DNA of 64,000 nt from Vibrio maritimus (lineage in GTDB: Bacteria; Pseudomonadota; Gammaproteobacteria; Enterobacterales; Vibrionaceae), in contig BBMT01000014.1 of assembly GCA_000755425.1 (NCBI GenBank), positions 53,885-117,884 on the forward strand. Reading direction: 5' to 3'. Position 1 is the stretch's first letter, and each line of letters starts with the position of its first letter. This document shows positions 9,036 to 18,882 of the stretch, in pieces. Under the pieces are notes generated by a model. That model was not told where the DNA came from and did not search any database. It saw only the letters and a program-made list of their open reading frames with translations. Made by a program: the position numbers and the translations under genes.

Positions 9036-10156
9036 TGTTGAAACTTCGTCACTTTTTTAACGCCCTTTTCGCTGTGTTTGCTTTTGGTTTAACGCCAATG
9101 GCGCAGGCGGAAGTGGAAATCCCAATTATGGATTTGGTTGACGTACAAGGTGTGCGTAGCAACCAACTTGTCGGTTACGGCTTGGTCGTGGGTCTAGATG
9201 GCCAAGGTGATCGCAACCAAGTGAAATTCACTGCTCAATCGATTACCAACATGTTGCGTCAGTTTGGCGTGCAGATTGGCGACGATGCCAATCCAAAGCT
9301 GCGTAATGTTGCCTCGGTTAGTGTGACCGCCTCGGTCGACCCTATGGCAGGCCCCGGCCAGATGCTGGATATTGTGGTGTCGTCGATTGGTGATGCAAAG
9401 AGCCTGCGTGGCGGCACGTTACTGTTAACGCCTCTGCGTGGTGTCGATGGTGAAGTGTACGCCGTGGCTCAAGGTAATGTGGTTGTGGGTGGCGTGTCTG
9501 CGGAAGGGCGCAGCGGCTCCAAGATTGCGGTCAACACGCCAACGGCCGGCCGTGTACCAAATGGTGCAACGCTGGAGCGTGAAATTCCATCGGACTTTAA
9601 TACCCGTCCACAAATTACCCTAAACCTGCGCAAAGCAAGCTTTACGACGGCGAAGAACATCGCCCGTGAAATCAACAGCACCTTTGGTCCCGATGTGGCG
9701 ATTGCAGTCAACAAGGTTCGAGTTGACATGCGTGCCCCAAAAGATTCCCAGCAGCGCGTGACGATGATGTCGATGCTAGAAGAAATGAGCGTGGTTGAAG
9801 GCCGCAAGCCAGCACGTATTGTGTTCAACTCGCGCACCGGCACTGTGGTGGTGGGTAAAAATGTCAAAGTCACCGAAGCCGCAGTCAGTCATGGCAACTT
9901 GACGGTCGCGATCAGTGAATCGCAGCGCGTCAGCCAGCCTAACGCCTTTGCCGATGGCGATACCGTAGTGGTAGACCAAACGAAAATCGACATCAATGAA
10001 GATCAGGCACAAATGGTGATTTGGCCGGAAGGAACTGAGCTGAATACAATCGTCAACGCGGTGAATAGTTTAGGCGCAACGCCAACCGACTTAATGTCAA
10101 TTCTGCAAGCGCTGCACGAAGCAGGTGCGCTCAATGCAGAGCTGGTTGTGATATAG
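9035..10156 (+). CDS. flgI: Periplasmic P-ring protein FlgI, lateral system
   Basis: A 373-residue P-ring protein with a signal peptide ending TPMAQA. Family motifs follow: DLVDVQGVRSNQLVGYGLVV, GDRNQVKFTAQS, and the C-terminal LQALHEAGALNAELVVI. I place the start at ATG 9035, overlapping the flgH stop, rather than 14 codons upstream inside flgH, because the later start begins the signal peptide. FlgI is assembled with the help of FlgA (3151-3873). Intact. Confidence 0.94.
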   Translation: MLKLRHFFNALFAVFAFGLTPMAQAEVEIPIMDLVDVQGVRSNQLVGYGLVVGLDGQGDRNQVKFTAQSITNMLRQFGVQIGDDANPKLRNVASVSVTASVDPMAGPGQMLDIVVSSIGDAKSLRGGTLLLTPLRGVDGEVYAVAQGNVVVGGVSAEGRSGSKIAVNTPTAGRVPNGATLEREIPSDFNTRPQITLNLRKASFTTAKNIAREINSTFGPDVAIAVNKVRVDMRAPKDSQQRVTMMSMLEEMSVVEGRKPARIVFNSRTGTVVVGKNVKVTEAAVSHGNLTVAISESQRVSQPNAFADGDTVVVDQTKIDINEDQAQMVIWPEGTELNTIVNAVNSLGATPTDLMSILQALHEAGALNAELVVI

Positions 10157-10166
10157 GAGACGCAGA

Positions 10167-10721
10167 ATGAAAATCGATGCCATGAACGATACAACTCGCG
10201 TCAACAGCATGCTCTATCATGACAATGCAGCGCTGACCAATATCAAACACAGCAACGACAGCCCGGAAGCACTAAAAGAAGTGGCAGGGCAGTTTGAAGC
10301 CATGTTCTTGCAAATGGTATTAAGACAAATGCGTAGCAGTAGTGACGCACTGGCCGATGAAGACAGTCCGTTTTCCTCGCAGCAACACGGCGTATTTCGC
10401 GATATGCACGATGGACAATTGTCGATTGAACTGGCCAAAAAACAGAACTCTGGCATTGCGGACATGCTGGTGAAACAGCTCGGTCCTGCACACTCTCCTC
10501 AGTCGAATCGAGAAGTACAATTTGATGCTGCGAGCGTGCAATCGTTAGGTGCGGCGAATGATTTGGAATCCAAATCACAATCTCATTCAGCCAGCCTTAT
10601 AAATGGCGCTTCAGCGGTTAATGAAGCCAATAACACGGCCGCCTTTAACCTTCAGTCGCCTAGTGAGGCAGCCATGACCATGGCATTTTCTCAGCCTCTT
10701 ATGAAAATCACGGAGCGTTAA
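10167..10721 (+). CDS. flgJ: Rod-binding protein FlgJ lacking the muramidase domain, lateral system
   Basis: A 184-residue FlgJ. The rod-capping domain is clear (residues ~30-110): AGQFEAMFLQMVLRQMRSS and FRDMHDGQLSIELAKK. Polar-type FlgJ of gammaproteobacteria usually exceeds 300 residues and ends in a peptidoglycan hydrolase domain; here only ~75 low-complexity residues follow and no hydrolase motif is present. The lytic transglycosylase gene at 1518-2256 may supply the missing activity. Intact, ten bases after flgI. Confidence 0.9.
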   Translation: MKIDAMNDTTRVNSMLYHDNAALTNIKHSNDSPEALKEVAGQFEAMFLQMVLRQMRSSSDALADEDSPFSSQQHGVFRDMHDGQLSIELAKKQNSGIADMLVKQLGPAHSPQSNREVQFDAASVQSLGAANDLESKSQSHSASLINGASAVNEANNTAAFNLQSPSEAAMTMAFSQPLMKITER

Positions 10722-10726
10722 TCGTC

Positions 10727-12098
10727 ATGAGTCTTATTAATATCGCCCTAACCGGATGAATGCCAATCGCGTGGCGTTAAATGTCACTGCGCAAAACGTG
10801 GCGAACGTGAATACCCCCGGATACAGTCGCCAGCAGGCACTGATGTCATCCGTAACAGGGGGAAAATACGATTACAACTCACCGGGAATGGGCGTGGAAG
10901 TCACCAGCATTCGCCGCGTGACCGATCAATACTTGGTGAAGCAAACCTGGTCGACAGCCAGTGAGGCTAATTACTCGGCTGGCTATATGTCGGCGATGAG
11001 CCAGTTAGAAAACATGCTGGGTGCCGATGGTTTTAGTTTGTCATCTGGGCTTGATAGCTTATTTGCTTCTCTCAACGATGCGACCACCAAACCAGAATCG
11101 ACTCCGCTTCGCCAACAAGTGATCAACGAATCGGAAGCTCTAGCGCGCCGCTTCAATACGCTCACCGAATCGCTGCATAATCAGCATAAAGATGTACACG
11201 ACCAGCGCAATGCGGCACTCTCACACGCCAACAGCGTAATGGCGAATATTGCTCAAGTGAATAAGCAGATCGTTGAGATGCAAGGTACAGGCGGCAATTC
11301 CTCGCAGCTGATGGATACCCGCGATGCCTTGATTGGTGAGTTGTCTACGATCATGGCGGTGAAAACCACTGAGCAGCCTGATGGCAGTGTTCAAGTCTCC
11401 TTAGCTTCAGGCCAGCCATTAGTCATGGGCTCAGATGCCAGCGTAATCAAAGCGATTCCAGATCCAAGCGACCCTTACCTTGCTGATTTGCATATCGAAT
11501 TTGGCAATCAAACCTTTGCAGCTAAAGGGGATATTGGCGGCAAGCTGGGGGCGCTGCATGACTATCAAGTCGACGTGCTCAAGCCGAATCAACAAGCGAT
11601 TGATGATATGGCGCGCAGTGTGGCCGACGAGTTTAACGCGGTCTTGGCAGCTGGTACCGATCTCAATGGTAACCCGGGTGCGCCGCTGTTACGTACGACC
11701 CTGCTAACCCAGCGGCAAGTTTAGATATTACCGCTATCGGTGCTGATGAATTGGCGTTTTCTAGCGATGGGAATCCGGGCAACAGCGACAATCTCAAAGA
11801 CCTGATTGATATCAGTAATAAGCCTGTTGCTATCAGCGGCTATGGGTCAGTCACCCTCAATGATGCGTTTACCGCTATGGTGGGTGATACGGCAATTAAA
11901 GCCAGACAAGCCGAGTCTGATTATCAGGCGAAACAGGCGATGTCTGAGCAAGCGATCGCCGCGCGCGATAATGTCAGCGCGGTCAACAGCGACGAAGAAG
12001 CGGCGAACTTGATGACGTTTGCTAACGCACACAACGCCAACATGAAAGTGATCAGTACAGCGAATCAATTGTTTGATTCGGTATTGCAGCTATTTTAA
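10727..12098 (+). CDS. flgK: Hook-associated protein 1 FlgK, lateral system (two frameshifts)
   Basis: HAP1, the first hook-filament junction protein. It starts MSLINIALTG at 10727, then one base is missing near 10757 and reading continues MNANRVALNVTAQNVANVNT, the FlgK N-terminal signature. A second break near 11685-11700 lies between PGAPLL and YDPANPAASLDITAIGADEL; the C-terminal helix (ANLMTFANAHNANMKVISTA) is intact. The joined protein has ~457 residues, normal for FlgK. The precise hits in a gene needed for filament growth, with both sides well conserved, argue for sequencing error. Confidence 0.9.
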
Positions 12099-12107
12099 GG
12101 AGAGACC

Positions 12108-13010
12108 ATGAGGATCAGTGATACTCAATTTAGCCAAATGATGCTGCAAAGCCTGCAAACTAACAACGCAGGTCTTGGCAAGGTGATGCAGCAAATGGCC
12201 ACAGGTGACAGACTGACTAAGCTGTCAGACGATCCAATGGCATCGATTCAATTGCTCAACCTTGATCGAGAAGGGGCGGCAATCAATCAGTACCAGCGCA
12301 ATATCGCCAACGTCAAAACCACGCTATCGAGTCAAGAGGTTCACCTAGACTCGGTCAATGAAAGCCTTAAAAGCATGCGCGAGTTGGTGCTTTGGGGGGC
12401 GAACGGTACGCTTACCGATGAAGACCGACAAGGGATGATTACGGAACTTGAAAGCTTGCGTGACTCGGTTCAGTCATCATTCAATTCTCAAGATGAAGAG
12501 GGTCATTACCTTTTCTCTGGTACTAAAACCGATACCCCAGCGATTTCAGATGCGGGTGGCGGTGTGTATTCGTTAGATGGCAATAGCGATAAGCGAGTCG
12601 TGACCGTCGCCAAAGGCGTAACAATGGAGTCCAATACCACGGCACAAGACATTTTAGACTTAGGTGGCGGCGACAATGTATTGAATCAAATCGACCGATT
12701 GATTGTGGAATTTCAGAACCCGAGTCCAAATTTTCAAACCGAAGTTGGTGCCAGCCTAGATGCCATTGATAATACCTTGGGCAATGTGCTCGGTGCGATG
12801 ACAGAAATGGGTGGTCGCCATAACAATCTCGACTTGATGGATGGTGCACACAGTGAGAACAAGCTGTTTGTCGATAAGGTGACCAGTGATGTCTCTGCCC
12901 TCGATTATGGTGAAGCGTCGGTGCGGCTCAGCAACTACATGGCAGCGCTGCAAGCCACGCAAGCCAGCTACATGAAAATAAATGATTTATCTCTATTCGA
13001 CCGCATTTAG
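12108..13010 (+). CDS. flgL: Hook-associated protein 3 FlgL, lateral system
   Basis: A 300-residue flagellin-like junction protein, starting MRISDTQFSQMMLQSLQTNN with LTKLSDDPMASIQLLNLDRE and ending in a coiled region LSNYMAALQATQASYMKI. It sits between FlgK and the filament. The stop codon lies within the loop and 3' arm boundary of the terminator hairpin at 12998. Intact; ribosome site AAGGAGAG. Confidence 0.93.
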   Translation: MRISDTQFSQMMLQSLQTNNAGLGKVMQQMATGDRLTKLSDDPMASIQLLNLDREGAAINQYQRNIANVKTTLSSQEVHLDSVNESLKSMRELVLWGANGTLTDEDRQGMITELESLRDSVQSSFNSQDEEGHYLFSGTKTDTPAISDAGGGVYSLDGNSDKRVVTVAKGVTMESNTTAQDILDLGGGDNVLNQIDRLIVEFQNPSPNFQTEVGASLDAIDNTLGNVLGAMTEMGGRHNNLDLMDGAHSENKLFVDKVTSDVSALDYGEASVRLSNYMAALQATQASYMKINDLSLFDRI

Positions 13011-13022
13011 CGGTCGTTTTTT
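12998..13022 (+). terminator. Intrinsic terminator overlapping the flgL stop
   Basis: CGACCGC (12998-13004), loop ATTTA, GCGGTCG (13010-13016), then six T. The hairpin is formed from the last codons and stop of flgL, so most flg transcripts should end here. The gene at 13055 then depends on read-through or its own promoter. Confidence 0.85.
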
Positions 13023-13054
13023 CCACTCGGCAGTAAGGCTCAAGGAACGGTGTT

Positions 13055-14092
13055 ATGGCAGTAAGTACGGTTGAAGTTAGACCGCATAGTATTAAGCTCA
13101 CAGGGCAGGGAACGACGAGTATTGCTCCCTCGCAAGCTTCTGATACCACAAGCACATCCCTCTCCAAACACCTTCTCAAGCCGCAAGCAGAAATCTCTTC
13201 CGCCTATTCATTATCAGGCGTACTACTGACCCAAGGGCAGCAGCATGCCACATCGGTGCAAATTGCCACTAAAGCGCTTCAAGGCGTGGGTAAAGAGCTG
13301 ACGCAAGTGAAAAAGCAGCTCACTCAAGCGCTATCGCACGGCTCTACTCCACAGATGACCGATAAACTGTCGCGCTCAAAACAAGTGATTGAAGCAACCC
13401 TCAATCAGGCGCGTTTTGATGACAAACGTGTGGTCGACAATGAACTGCATCTAAAGCTTGATACCGCAGATGTTCGACGTTTTTCGATTCCCGGTCTTAA
13501 TGTGCACCGCATGAGTGAGCGTGCTGAGCAAGTGCGTTTGGATTTTCCGAGCGGCGGTTCGGTGATGCTGCAATTTGATGGTCAGTCCGATGGCCAGCGC
13601 ACGGTTAAACAGCTCGATCGCAGCGTTATTCCAATGGGGATGCGTGCGTCACTCGCCAACGATGGCAGCATCGTATTTGAAGTGCACGAATCGGCCTACG
13701 CTGCGATGCAGCAGCAAGTCCGAGTCACTGGTGAAGGCCACCGCTTCCCGGCAGGGCAAGCCAACACCTTCTCGATTCAAGCCGAGCCAGATGGCATGGC
13801 GGAACTCAAGTTTGACCTAGGTTCTCGCGATGGCATCAAACAATCCATCGCCAAGGTGAACCAACACCTAAAACAGGCACAATCCAGCCTGAGCGAAGCA
13901 AGGCAATTCCAATCTCAGCTCGATACACAAATGACGCGTATTCAGAGCCAATCTAAGCTCCCTTCCGAGCAACAAGTCAGCGAAACGCTCTCTGGTTTTA
14001 GCCAACTGTCTCAAGATTTCACAACGACATTCCAGGCGCTTAATGCGCAGGCGAATGTAAGGCGTCACACGGTCGTGGCGCTGCTGAAATAA
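13055..14092 (+). CDS. LafW-like putative hook-associated protein of the lateral system
   Basis: A 345-residue protein after flgL. It starts MAVSTVEVRPHSIKLTGQG, has an N-terminal helical stretch (residues ~60-110, KALQGVGKELTQVKKQLTQA), a central beta-rich part and a C-terminal coiled coil (residues ~265-330). The helical ends around a beta core resemble axial flagellar proteins. By position it corresponds to the gene called lafW in lateral loci of related bacteria, described as a putative hook-associated protein; I recognise the position rather than a domain, so the name is provisional. It lies 33 bases behind a strong terminator, ribosome site AAGGAACGG. Intact. Confidence 0.55.
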   Translation: MAVSTVEVRPHSIKLTGQGTTSIAPSQASDTTSTSLSKHLLKPQAEISSAYSLSGVLLTQGQQHATSVQIATKALQGVGKELTQVKKQLTQALSHGSTPQMTDKLSRSKQVIEATLNQARFDDKRVVDNELHLKLDTADVRRFSIPGLNVHRMSERAEQVRLDFPSGGSVMLQFDGQSDGQRTVKQLDRSVIPMGMRASLANDGSIVFEVHESAYAAMQQQVRVTGEGHRFPAGQANTFSIQAEPDGMAELKFDLGSRDGIKQSIAKVNQHLKQAQSSLSEARQFQSQLDTQMTRIQSQSKLPSEQQVSETLSGFSQLSQDFTTTFQALNAQANVRRHTVVALLK

Positions 14093-14109
14093 TTATTGTA
14101 AACGGGACT

Positions 14110-14218
14110 CGTCATCCTCACGCAAGTGAGGATCTGGTACCGCACGTGACTCACTTATTTTTGTCCCCATGACCTAAGGCACACGCTCAAGAAGATTCTC
14201 GTTTTCGCGAGAATGACG
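14110..14218. repeat. Pair of inverted palindromic repeat units (REP/BIME-like)
   Basis: Two related palindromes face each other: GTCATCCTCACGCAAGTGAG (from 14111) and ATTCTCGTTTTCGCGAGAAT (14195-14214) followed by GACG. Each folds on itself (ATCCTCA/TGAGGAT; ATTCTCG/CGAGAAT) and the outer ends GTCAT...ATGAC also pair. This looks like the dispersed extragenic palindromes found between convergent genes in vibrios. It lies between the plus-strand flg operon and minus-strand genes. Confidence 0.65.
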
Positions 14219-14296
14219 TTGTTGTGCATGTCAGTACTTTAGATAACTGTGCTTAGGTGACTGTGCTTCGAGTGAGCGTGTTCTTGAATGGCACCA

Positions 14297-14602
14297 TCAA
14301 ACCAAAAAGAAAAAATACAAAAAGCACACAAACGCCAACAGCGTAGCCGATATCGTCGGATAGATAATATAGGCATCTTGTCGATCGGTGCGTCTAAAGC
14401 ACATGAAGGTGAGTAGGCTGTTGTACACAACCAACAGCAAGCTGATTAACGTGCCGCCTTTCAGCGAGAGAGTGGTGAGCTGACTTAAGAACAAAGCTAG
14501 TAGGCGTAATCGATGATGATCAGCATAGGAACGCCTTTTGTAATCCATCTGGTGTTCTATTTGGTTTTGGCGGTATGTGCGGAATAGATTGTCGCATAAC
14601 AT
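14297..14602 (-). CDS. Hypothetical small membrane protein
   Basis: A 101-residue protein I cannot assign. Residues 1-35 are basic and cytoplasm-like (TYRQNQIEHQMDYKRRSYAD); two hydrophobic segments follow (about 36-66 and 80-101), ending FVCFLYFFFLV. It lies between lafU and the end of the flg operon on the same strand as lafU. An overlapping minus-strand frame (14239-14430) is also open but less protein-like. Whether it belongs to the lateral system is unclear. Its codon use is less regular than the neighbours, and it could be non-coding. Confidence 0.45.
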   Translation of the reverse strand: MLCDNLFRTYRQNQIEHQMDYKRRSYADHHRLRLLALFLSQLTTLSLKGGTLISLLLVVYNSLLTFMCFRRTDRQDAYIIYPTISATLLAFVCFLYFFFLV

Positions 14603-14646
14603 GCCCTACTGACTGGGTGCTCAATAATAAAAGGTAGCGAGATCAA

Positions 14647-14674
14647 GGGTGTTCTACCAAAGCATAGAACACCC
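14647..14674 (-). terminator. Perfect 10-base inverted repeat downstream of lafU
   Basis: GGGTGTTCTA (14647-14656) and TAGAACACCC (14665-14674) with an eight-base loop, starting just after the lafU stop on the minus strand. No T-run follows immediately, so it may act as a 3' stability hairpin as much as a terminator. Confidence 0.5.
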
Positions 14675-14689
14675 GATTAAAGGTGCAAG

Positions 14690-15696
14690 TTACAGTGCTT
14701 GTACCTGGGTGGGCGCGTTTGAGGCGCTGTCTGAGTCGAATCGAATGGTATCGGTTCTAAACACAGGCTGATTGAATTTGGCCTTGTCGCGCGCCTTCTC
14801 TAGCTCATTTTTCGACTCATTGTTGGGCGATTGGCCAAACAAGGTATTGATGACCTCTGCCGCGGGTGTAGTGAGGATAAACAGTTCGATGCGGCGGTTT
14901 TCGCTTGATGAGGGATCGTTGTGATTAAGCAAGGCACGATCAGACATACCGGTTACTTGCAGCACACGTTGCTCAGGCATGCCGCCCGCGGTGAGCGTTT
15001 GTCTGGCGACGTTGGCGCGTGATGCCGAAAGCTCCCAGTTGGACTTGCTTGAGAAGGTTTTACGATACTGAGTAGCATCGGTGTGGCCGCTGATGATCAT
15101 TGGGTTTTCTACCCGTTCAAAAACAGGCGCTAAAGCCAGCAATAAATCTTCAAAGAACGGCGTTAAGGTGGAGCCGCCGCGACCAAACATGTTCTGTTTG
15201 TAGTCATCTTGCAGCACGATGCGCAGCCCTTGAGCGTAACGGTGACATCGACATTTCCTTGAGCGTTGATTTGACGCACCATGTCATTGATGACTTCAGC
15301 GAGAGCGGCTAAGCGCTCTTGGGTATCAAAGGTACCGTCGATCAGTGAATCCGATTCTGGCCCTTCGCGGTCGCCTTGAAAAAATGAACTGACAGAATGC
15401 ACAGAGTCGTGACGACTGGCCACGGACGAGTCTGTGGTCAGATCGATAGGAGAAATGCTTTTCGAGGTGTCGAATAGGTTGCCACTGCCTTGGTCAAAGA
15501 CACTGGCCATTTGCAAATGGGCAACAATCGCTTTGCGCTCTTCTTTGTCGACCACCTGCATGACCCAAAGGACGAGAAATAACGCCATCAAGGCAATCAT
15601 AAAGTCAGCAAACGCTACCTTCCATGCACCGCCATGAGACTCATGGTGGTGACTACGACTGGCGCGTTTGAAGACTACTTGCTCATGTTTTTGCAT
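14690..15696 (-). CDS. lafU: Lateral flagellar stator protein LafU (MotB type), frameshifted
   Basis: Stator subunit that anchors the proton channel to peptidoglycan. Residues 25-45 form the single membrane helix WKVAFADFMIALMALFLVLW with the proton-binding Asp at 31. A plug/linker region follows, then the OmpA-like domain with NPMIISGHTDATQYRKT and SASRANVARQTL plus SSENRRIELFI. One base is missing near 15225 (TVTLKG then LRIVLQDDYKQNMFG). About 335 residues when joined. Its ATG overlaps the lafT stop by one base, as usual for motA/motB pairs. Chemistry (proton rather than sodium) is inferred from the lateral family. Confidence 0.9.
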
Positions 15697-16552
15697 TATC
15701 CCTCCTGTTCAGCGAGCCACACCTCCATTTGGTTAAACGTTGGTTTAATGTCTAGCTGAATGTGCTTACGGCCAGCGTCAATCGCCAATAGTGTCGGCTT
15801 CTTCGCAACATAGGCCACTAAGGTAGCGCGAGTACAATCGAAAGCGGACATATTGCGTTTAACGCGTTGAGCCATGCGTTACTTGCTGGGTCTAAGCAGC
15901 AGTAACAGCCGAAAATACCAATAAATGTGCCTACTAGAGCGGCAGCAACGTGATAGCCAATCATGGCAATGGAGCCATCAATAGCGGACATGGTAATGAT
16001 GATGCCGCCAACGGCAGCCAAAATACCAAAGCCAGGCATGGCCTCTGCGGTGCGCTGCATGGAGCGAGCGGGCTGCATATAGTCGGCCTCAATCGCTTCA
16101 ATCTCTTGCTCTAGTAGTCCCTCTAACTCATGAGGCGACATTTGTCCCATTGCCATTAAACGTAAATTGTCGGTAATGAAAGAAACCAAGCGATAATCAC
16201 GACTTACACGCGGATAACGCGCAAAAATATCGCTCTGCTCTGGATTTTCGATGTGCTTATCCAGTGCCTTAAAGCCACCACTGCGCACGGTTTCCAGCAA
16301 GACTTGCAGTAGCGCCATCAGTTCCATGTAGAACTCGCGCTCATCCTTAGGAGGAGAGATGATGCCTCGCAGCTGACTGCGCATCTCTTTAAGAACTTGA
16401 GGTGGGTTACCTATGATGAGGGAACCGATGGTGGCACCGATGATGATCAGCATCTCCGCCGGCTGCCAAATGGCCATCAGACTGCCTCCAGCCCAGACGT
16501 AACCGCCGAAGACACACATCAAAATGATGATTGCGCCAGTAAACTTTTGCAT
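15696..16552 (-). CDS. lafT: Lateral flagellar stator protein LafT (MotA type), frameshifted near the end
   Basis: Four-helix stator subunit of ~285 residues. It starts MQKFTGAIIILMCVFGGYVW and carries the MotA hallmark PGFGILAAVGGIIITMSAID around residues 170-190, where LafT contacts the LafU channel. A base is missing near 15875: in one frame the protein would stop early, but in the other it reads MAQRVKRNMSAFDCTR, then AIDAGRKHIQLDIKPTFNQM and WLAEQEG, the normal MotA C-terminus, stopping at 15696-15698 on the lafU start. Torque comes from the cytoplasmic loop before residue 170. Confidence 0.9.
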
Positions 16553-16561
16553 AGTGGACTC

Positions 16562-17286
16562 CTAAGAAGACAGTAGTTGGTTGAGTTGCTTAAGCGCTTG
16601 CTTGTGCAGCTGACAAATCCGTGGCGGAGTCAGCTCTAACACCAGGGCAATCTCGTGTAAGTTCAAATCGTGTTGGTAGAACAGCGTCAGCAGTAGCTGC
16701 TCGCGTTTGGGGAGTTGGCTAAGTGCCTTCTCAAGACTGCGGCGGATGTGTTCGTGGTTCATGCCATCGCAACCAGATTCGACCGCACCTTCAAGACCGC
16801 TCTCGATAAGCTGATCTAGCTTTGCATTTCTGCGGCCATGGTGGCATTGAGCCGGGCATGATAATCCTGCTGTGAGGTACCGAGGCTTTGATGATCTCTT
16901 GTTCGGTGGGCGCGCGGCGCAGGCGCTTGGTTAAATCCCGCGTCACATCATTGAGTTCATGAGCCTCCTGACGAGTTTTGCGTGAGCGCCAATCAAGGCG
17001 GCGCAGTTCATCCAAGATAGAGCCGCGAATGCGGCACACGGCGAACGCCGGAAAGTTAGGGTCATCGATGTTGCCATAGCGGCGCCCAGCTTCGAGTAGG
17101 CCAATCAACTATTTGCTGCATGTCTTCGATGCTGCAATGGGTCGTTGCATGGTTGCGCAGTTGGTTAACCACGCGCTTAACCAAGATTTGATGTTGGCTG
17201 AGCAGGCGATTTTCATCGATACGCGTAGCGCTTGATGTGACATCTTCGGCGACGCCGTAGCTGTCTGAGTGATTCATATCCAGCAT
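16562..17286 (-). CDS. lafS: Lateral sigma-28 factor LafS (FliA type), two frameshifts
   Basis: Flagellar sigma factor for late lateral genes such as flagellin, held back by FlgM (2707-2991). Three pieces in different frames join into ~241 residues: region 2 with IEDMQQIGLLEAGRRYG and FAVCRIRGSILDELRRLDWR (typical FliA DELRxLDW), region 3, and region 4 with LPKREQLLLTLFYQHDLNLHE and ELTPPRICQLHKQAL, the helix-turn-helix for the -35 element. Breaks are near 17100 and 16870-16890. The start at 17286 follows TAGGAGCGACT, just after the fliL stop. Confidence 0.9.
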
Positions 17287-17294
17287 AGTCGCTC

Positions 17295-17772
17295 CTACTG
17301 AATAACAAATTTCGTCAGCAGAACATCGTCAATATCGCGGTTTAACTGGGTATCGGCGTATGCCGTCATCACCGAAGCTTTCACCTCTTGCTGAAGCTGA
17401 TCCAAAGCGTCTGCGCCATGCAGATCTTCATAGCGTTTTTGGCTGAACAGATTAAGCATTTGCGTGTCTGACTTTTGGCATGTAGTCGTTGGCGAATTCA
17501 AGGCGTTCGATGTGACGCGTTTCCAGCGCCAGCTCCAACATCACAAAGTGGGTCTGTTTTTTACCGCGTACACTGACAATCACATTGTCGAGAGCGTGAA
17601 ATTTCGGCCCAGCACTCGGCTCAGGTTGAGATTCCAAAAACGAAAACTGACCATCACTAAATGTAGCGGGTGAGTTGAGGTACCACATTGCCCCTGCAAC
17701 CGTACCGCCAGAGACGAGAGCACTGGTCACAACGCAGGTGGCAAAGAGTGAAAGAAACTGTTTTTTATTCAT
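17295..17772 (-). CDS. lafF: Lateral FliL (LafF), frameshifted
   Basis: Single-pass basal-body membrane protein that surrounds the stator and supports torque under load. It has an N-terminal membrane helix (residues ~7-33), a linker, then HALDNVIVSVRGKKQTHFVML of the periplasmic stomatin-like domain. One base is missing near 17470: ANDYMPK continues in the next frame as SDTQMLNLFSQKRYEDLHG and ends IDDVLLTKFVIQ, the FliL ending. About 158 residues. Lies eight bases before lafS. Confidence 0.86.
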
Positions 17773-17790
17773 GCTGTATTCCTAAAGCGA

Positions 17791-18878
17791 TCACACTTGG
17801 GTACTAAGCCAGTGTTCATCCATGGAGAAGGCCGTGGCGTTATTGCTGCCAGACTCGTGGCGCTCATTGGCAAAAATGGTTGAGCTTTGCTGGCGGTTTG
17901 GCTGGTCGTTGGACTCTTGTTTGTCGCCGCCACCAATTTGCACATCAACGTGCATCAAACTTTGGTTTTGTAGCTCGGCGCGCAGGCGCTCCGACACTTG
18001 AACTAAGGCTTCCCGAGTTGCGGCAACGTTGGCATTGAGCTGGACGCTGAGTTTGTCGCCTTCGACACGCACCATAAGATCCAGTTTGCCAAGATCGGGC
18101 GGATCCAATCTGATCCGTGCTTCTTGAAGATTTTGTTGTGCTTGCAGCGTTACTCGATCATTGAGTACCTGCAGCATCTGCTCGCCCCACTTTCCCGCTT
18201 GCTCGATGCGAACCGGCGCCCATTCTGTCGTTGCAGTGCCTGTGCTTACTGTGGTCGTTGGGTTGACTGAAGGAGCACCCGTTTGTGAGCCAGAGGCAGA
18301 GCAGCTGCGCCGTTTTGTGTTTGATTGGCACTGAGCAGATTAGCGATATCGGTGGCCAGTGATTTCCCGCCGATCTCGGTTTGAGCCGCCGATGTCTGCA
18401 ACAGGCCTGATGACAATGCAGCCTCTTTGGCTGTGTTCTGAGATGCGCCGTTAGCAAGGTGAGGATTTACTTCACCTGAACTGCGCTGTGAGCTGGCTAG
18501 TTGCGTCAGCATAGGGCTGGTGGATTTTGAGAATGCTTCTGCGTCTAGCGCTGCGTTGCTAGCACCTGCAGAGCCGAATGGTTGCGCCGGCGCGGCAACA
18601 TATTGCGCCAATAACACCCCATCACCTACTTGAGCATCAGCATTAGCTTCCGTGGCTTCGCCATCCGCTAAAGCCTCACCCAATAAAGACGCGGCGGTAG
18701 CTTCGTTTTTAGAAGTGGATTTAGGCGAAAGCAGCGACCCAAAGCCACGCACAATAGACAGACCATTTTCTTTGCTGTCTAGTGCTTGGCTAATCGAAGT
18801 TTGCCCTGTGCTCTGGCTTTGTTTGCTGGCAGACGCGCTGCCAATGTGATTGTTCACTAACTGATTGCTCACTAGCAT
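17791..18878 (-). CDS. lafE: Hook-length control protein FliK (LafE), frameshifted
   Basis: FliK measures the hook and switches export specificity through FlhB. The N-terminal ~195 residues are Ala/Ser/Gln-rich and poorly conserved, as usual. The C-terminal switch domain is clear: RIRLDPPDLGKLDLMVRVEG, KLSVQLNANVAATREALVQV and LRAELQNQSLMHVDVQIGG. A base loss near 18285 separates the halves. The joined protein has ~362 residues. It lies between fliT and fliL in the late operon. Confidence 0.85.
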
Positions 18879-18882
18879 GGGT

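Noticed and set aside
10727..12098. flgK as a pseudogene
   Set aside because: Both breaks are single-base, flanking sequence is perfectly conserved, and many essential genes in the window show the same damage, so sequence error is likelier.
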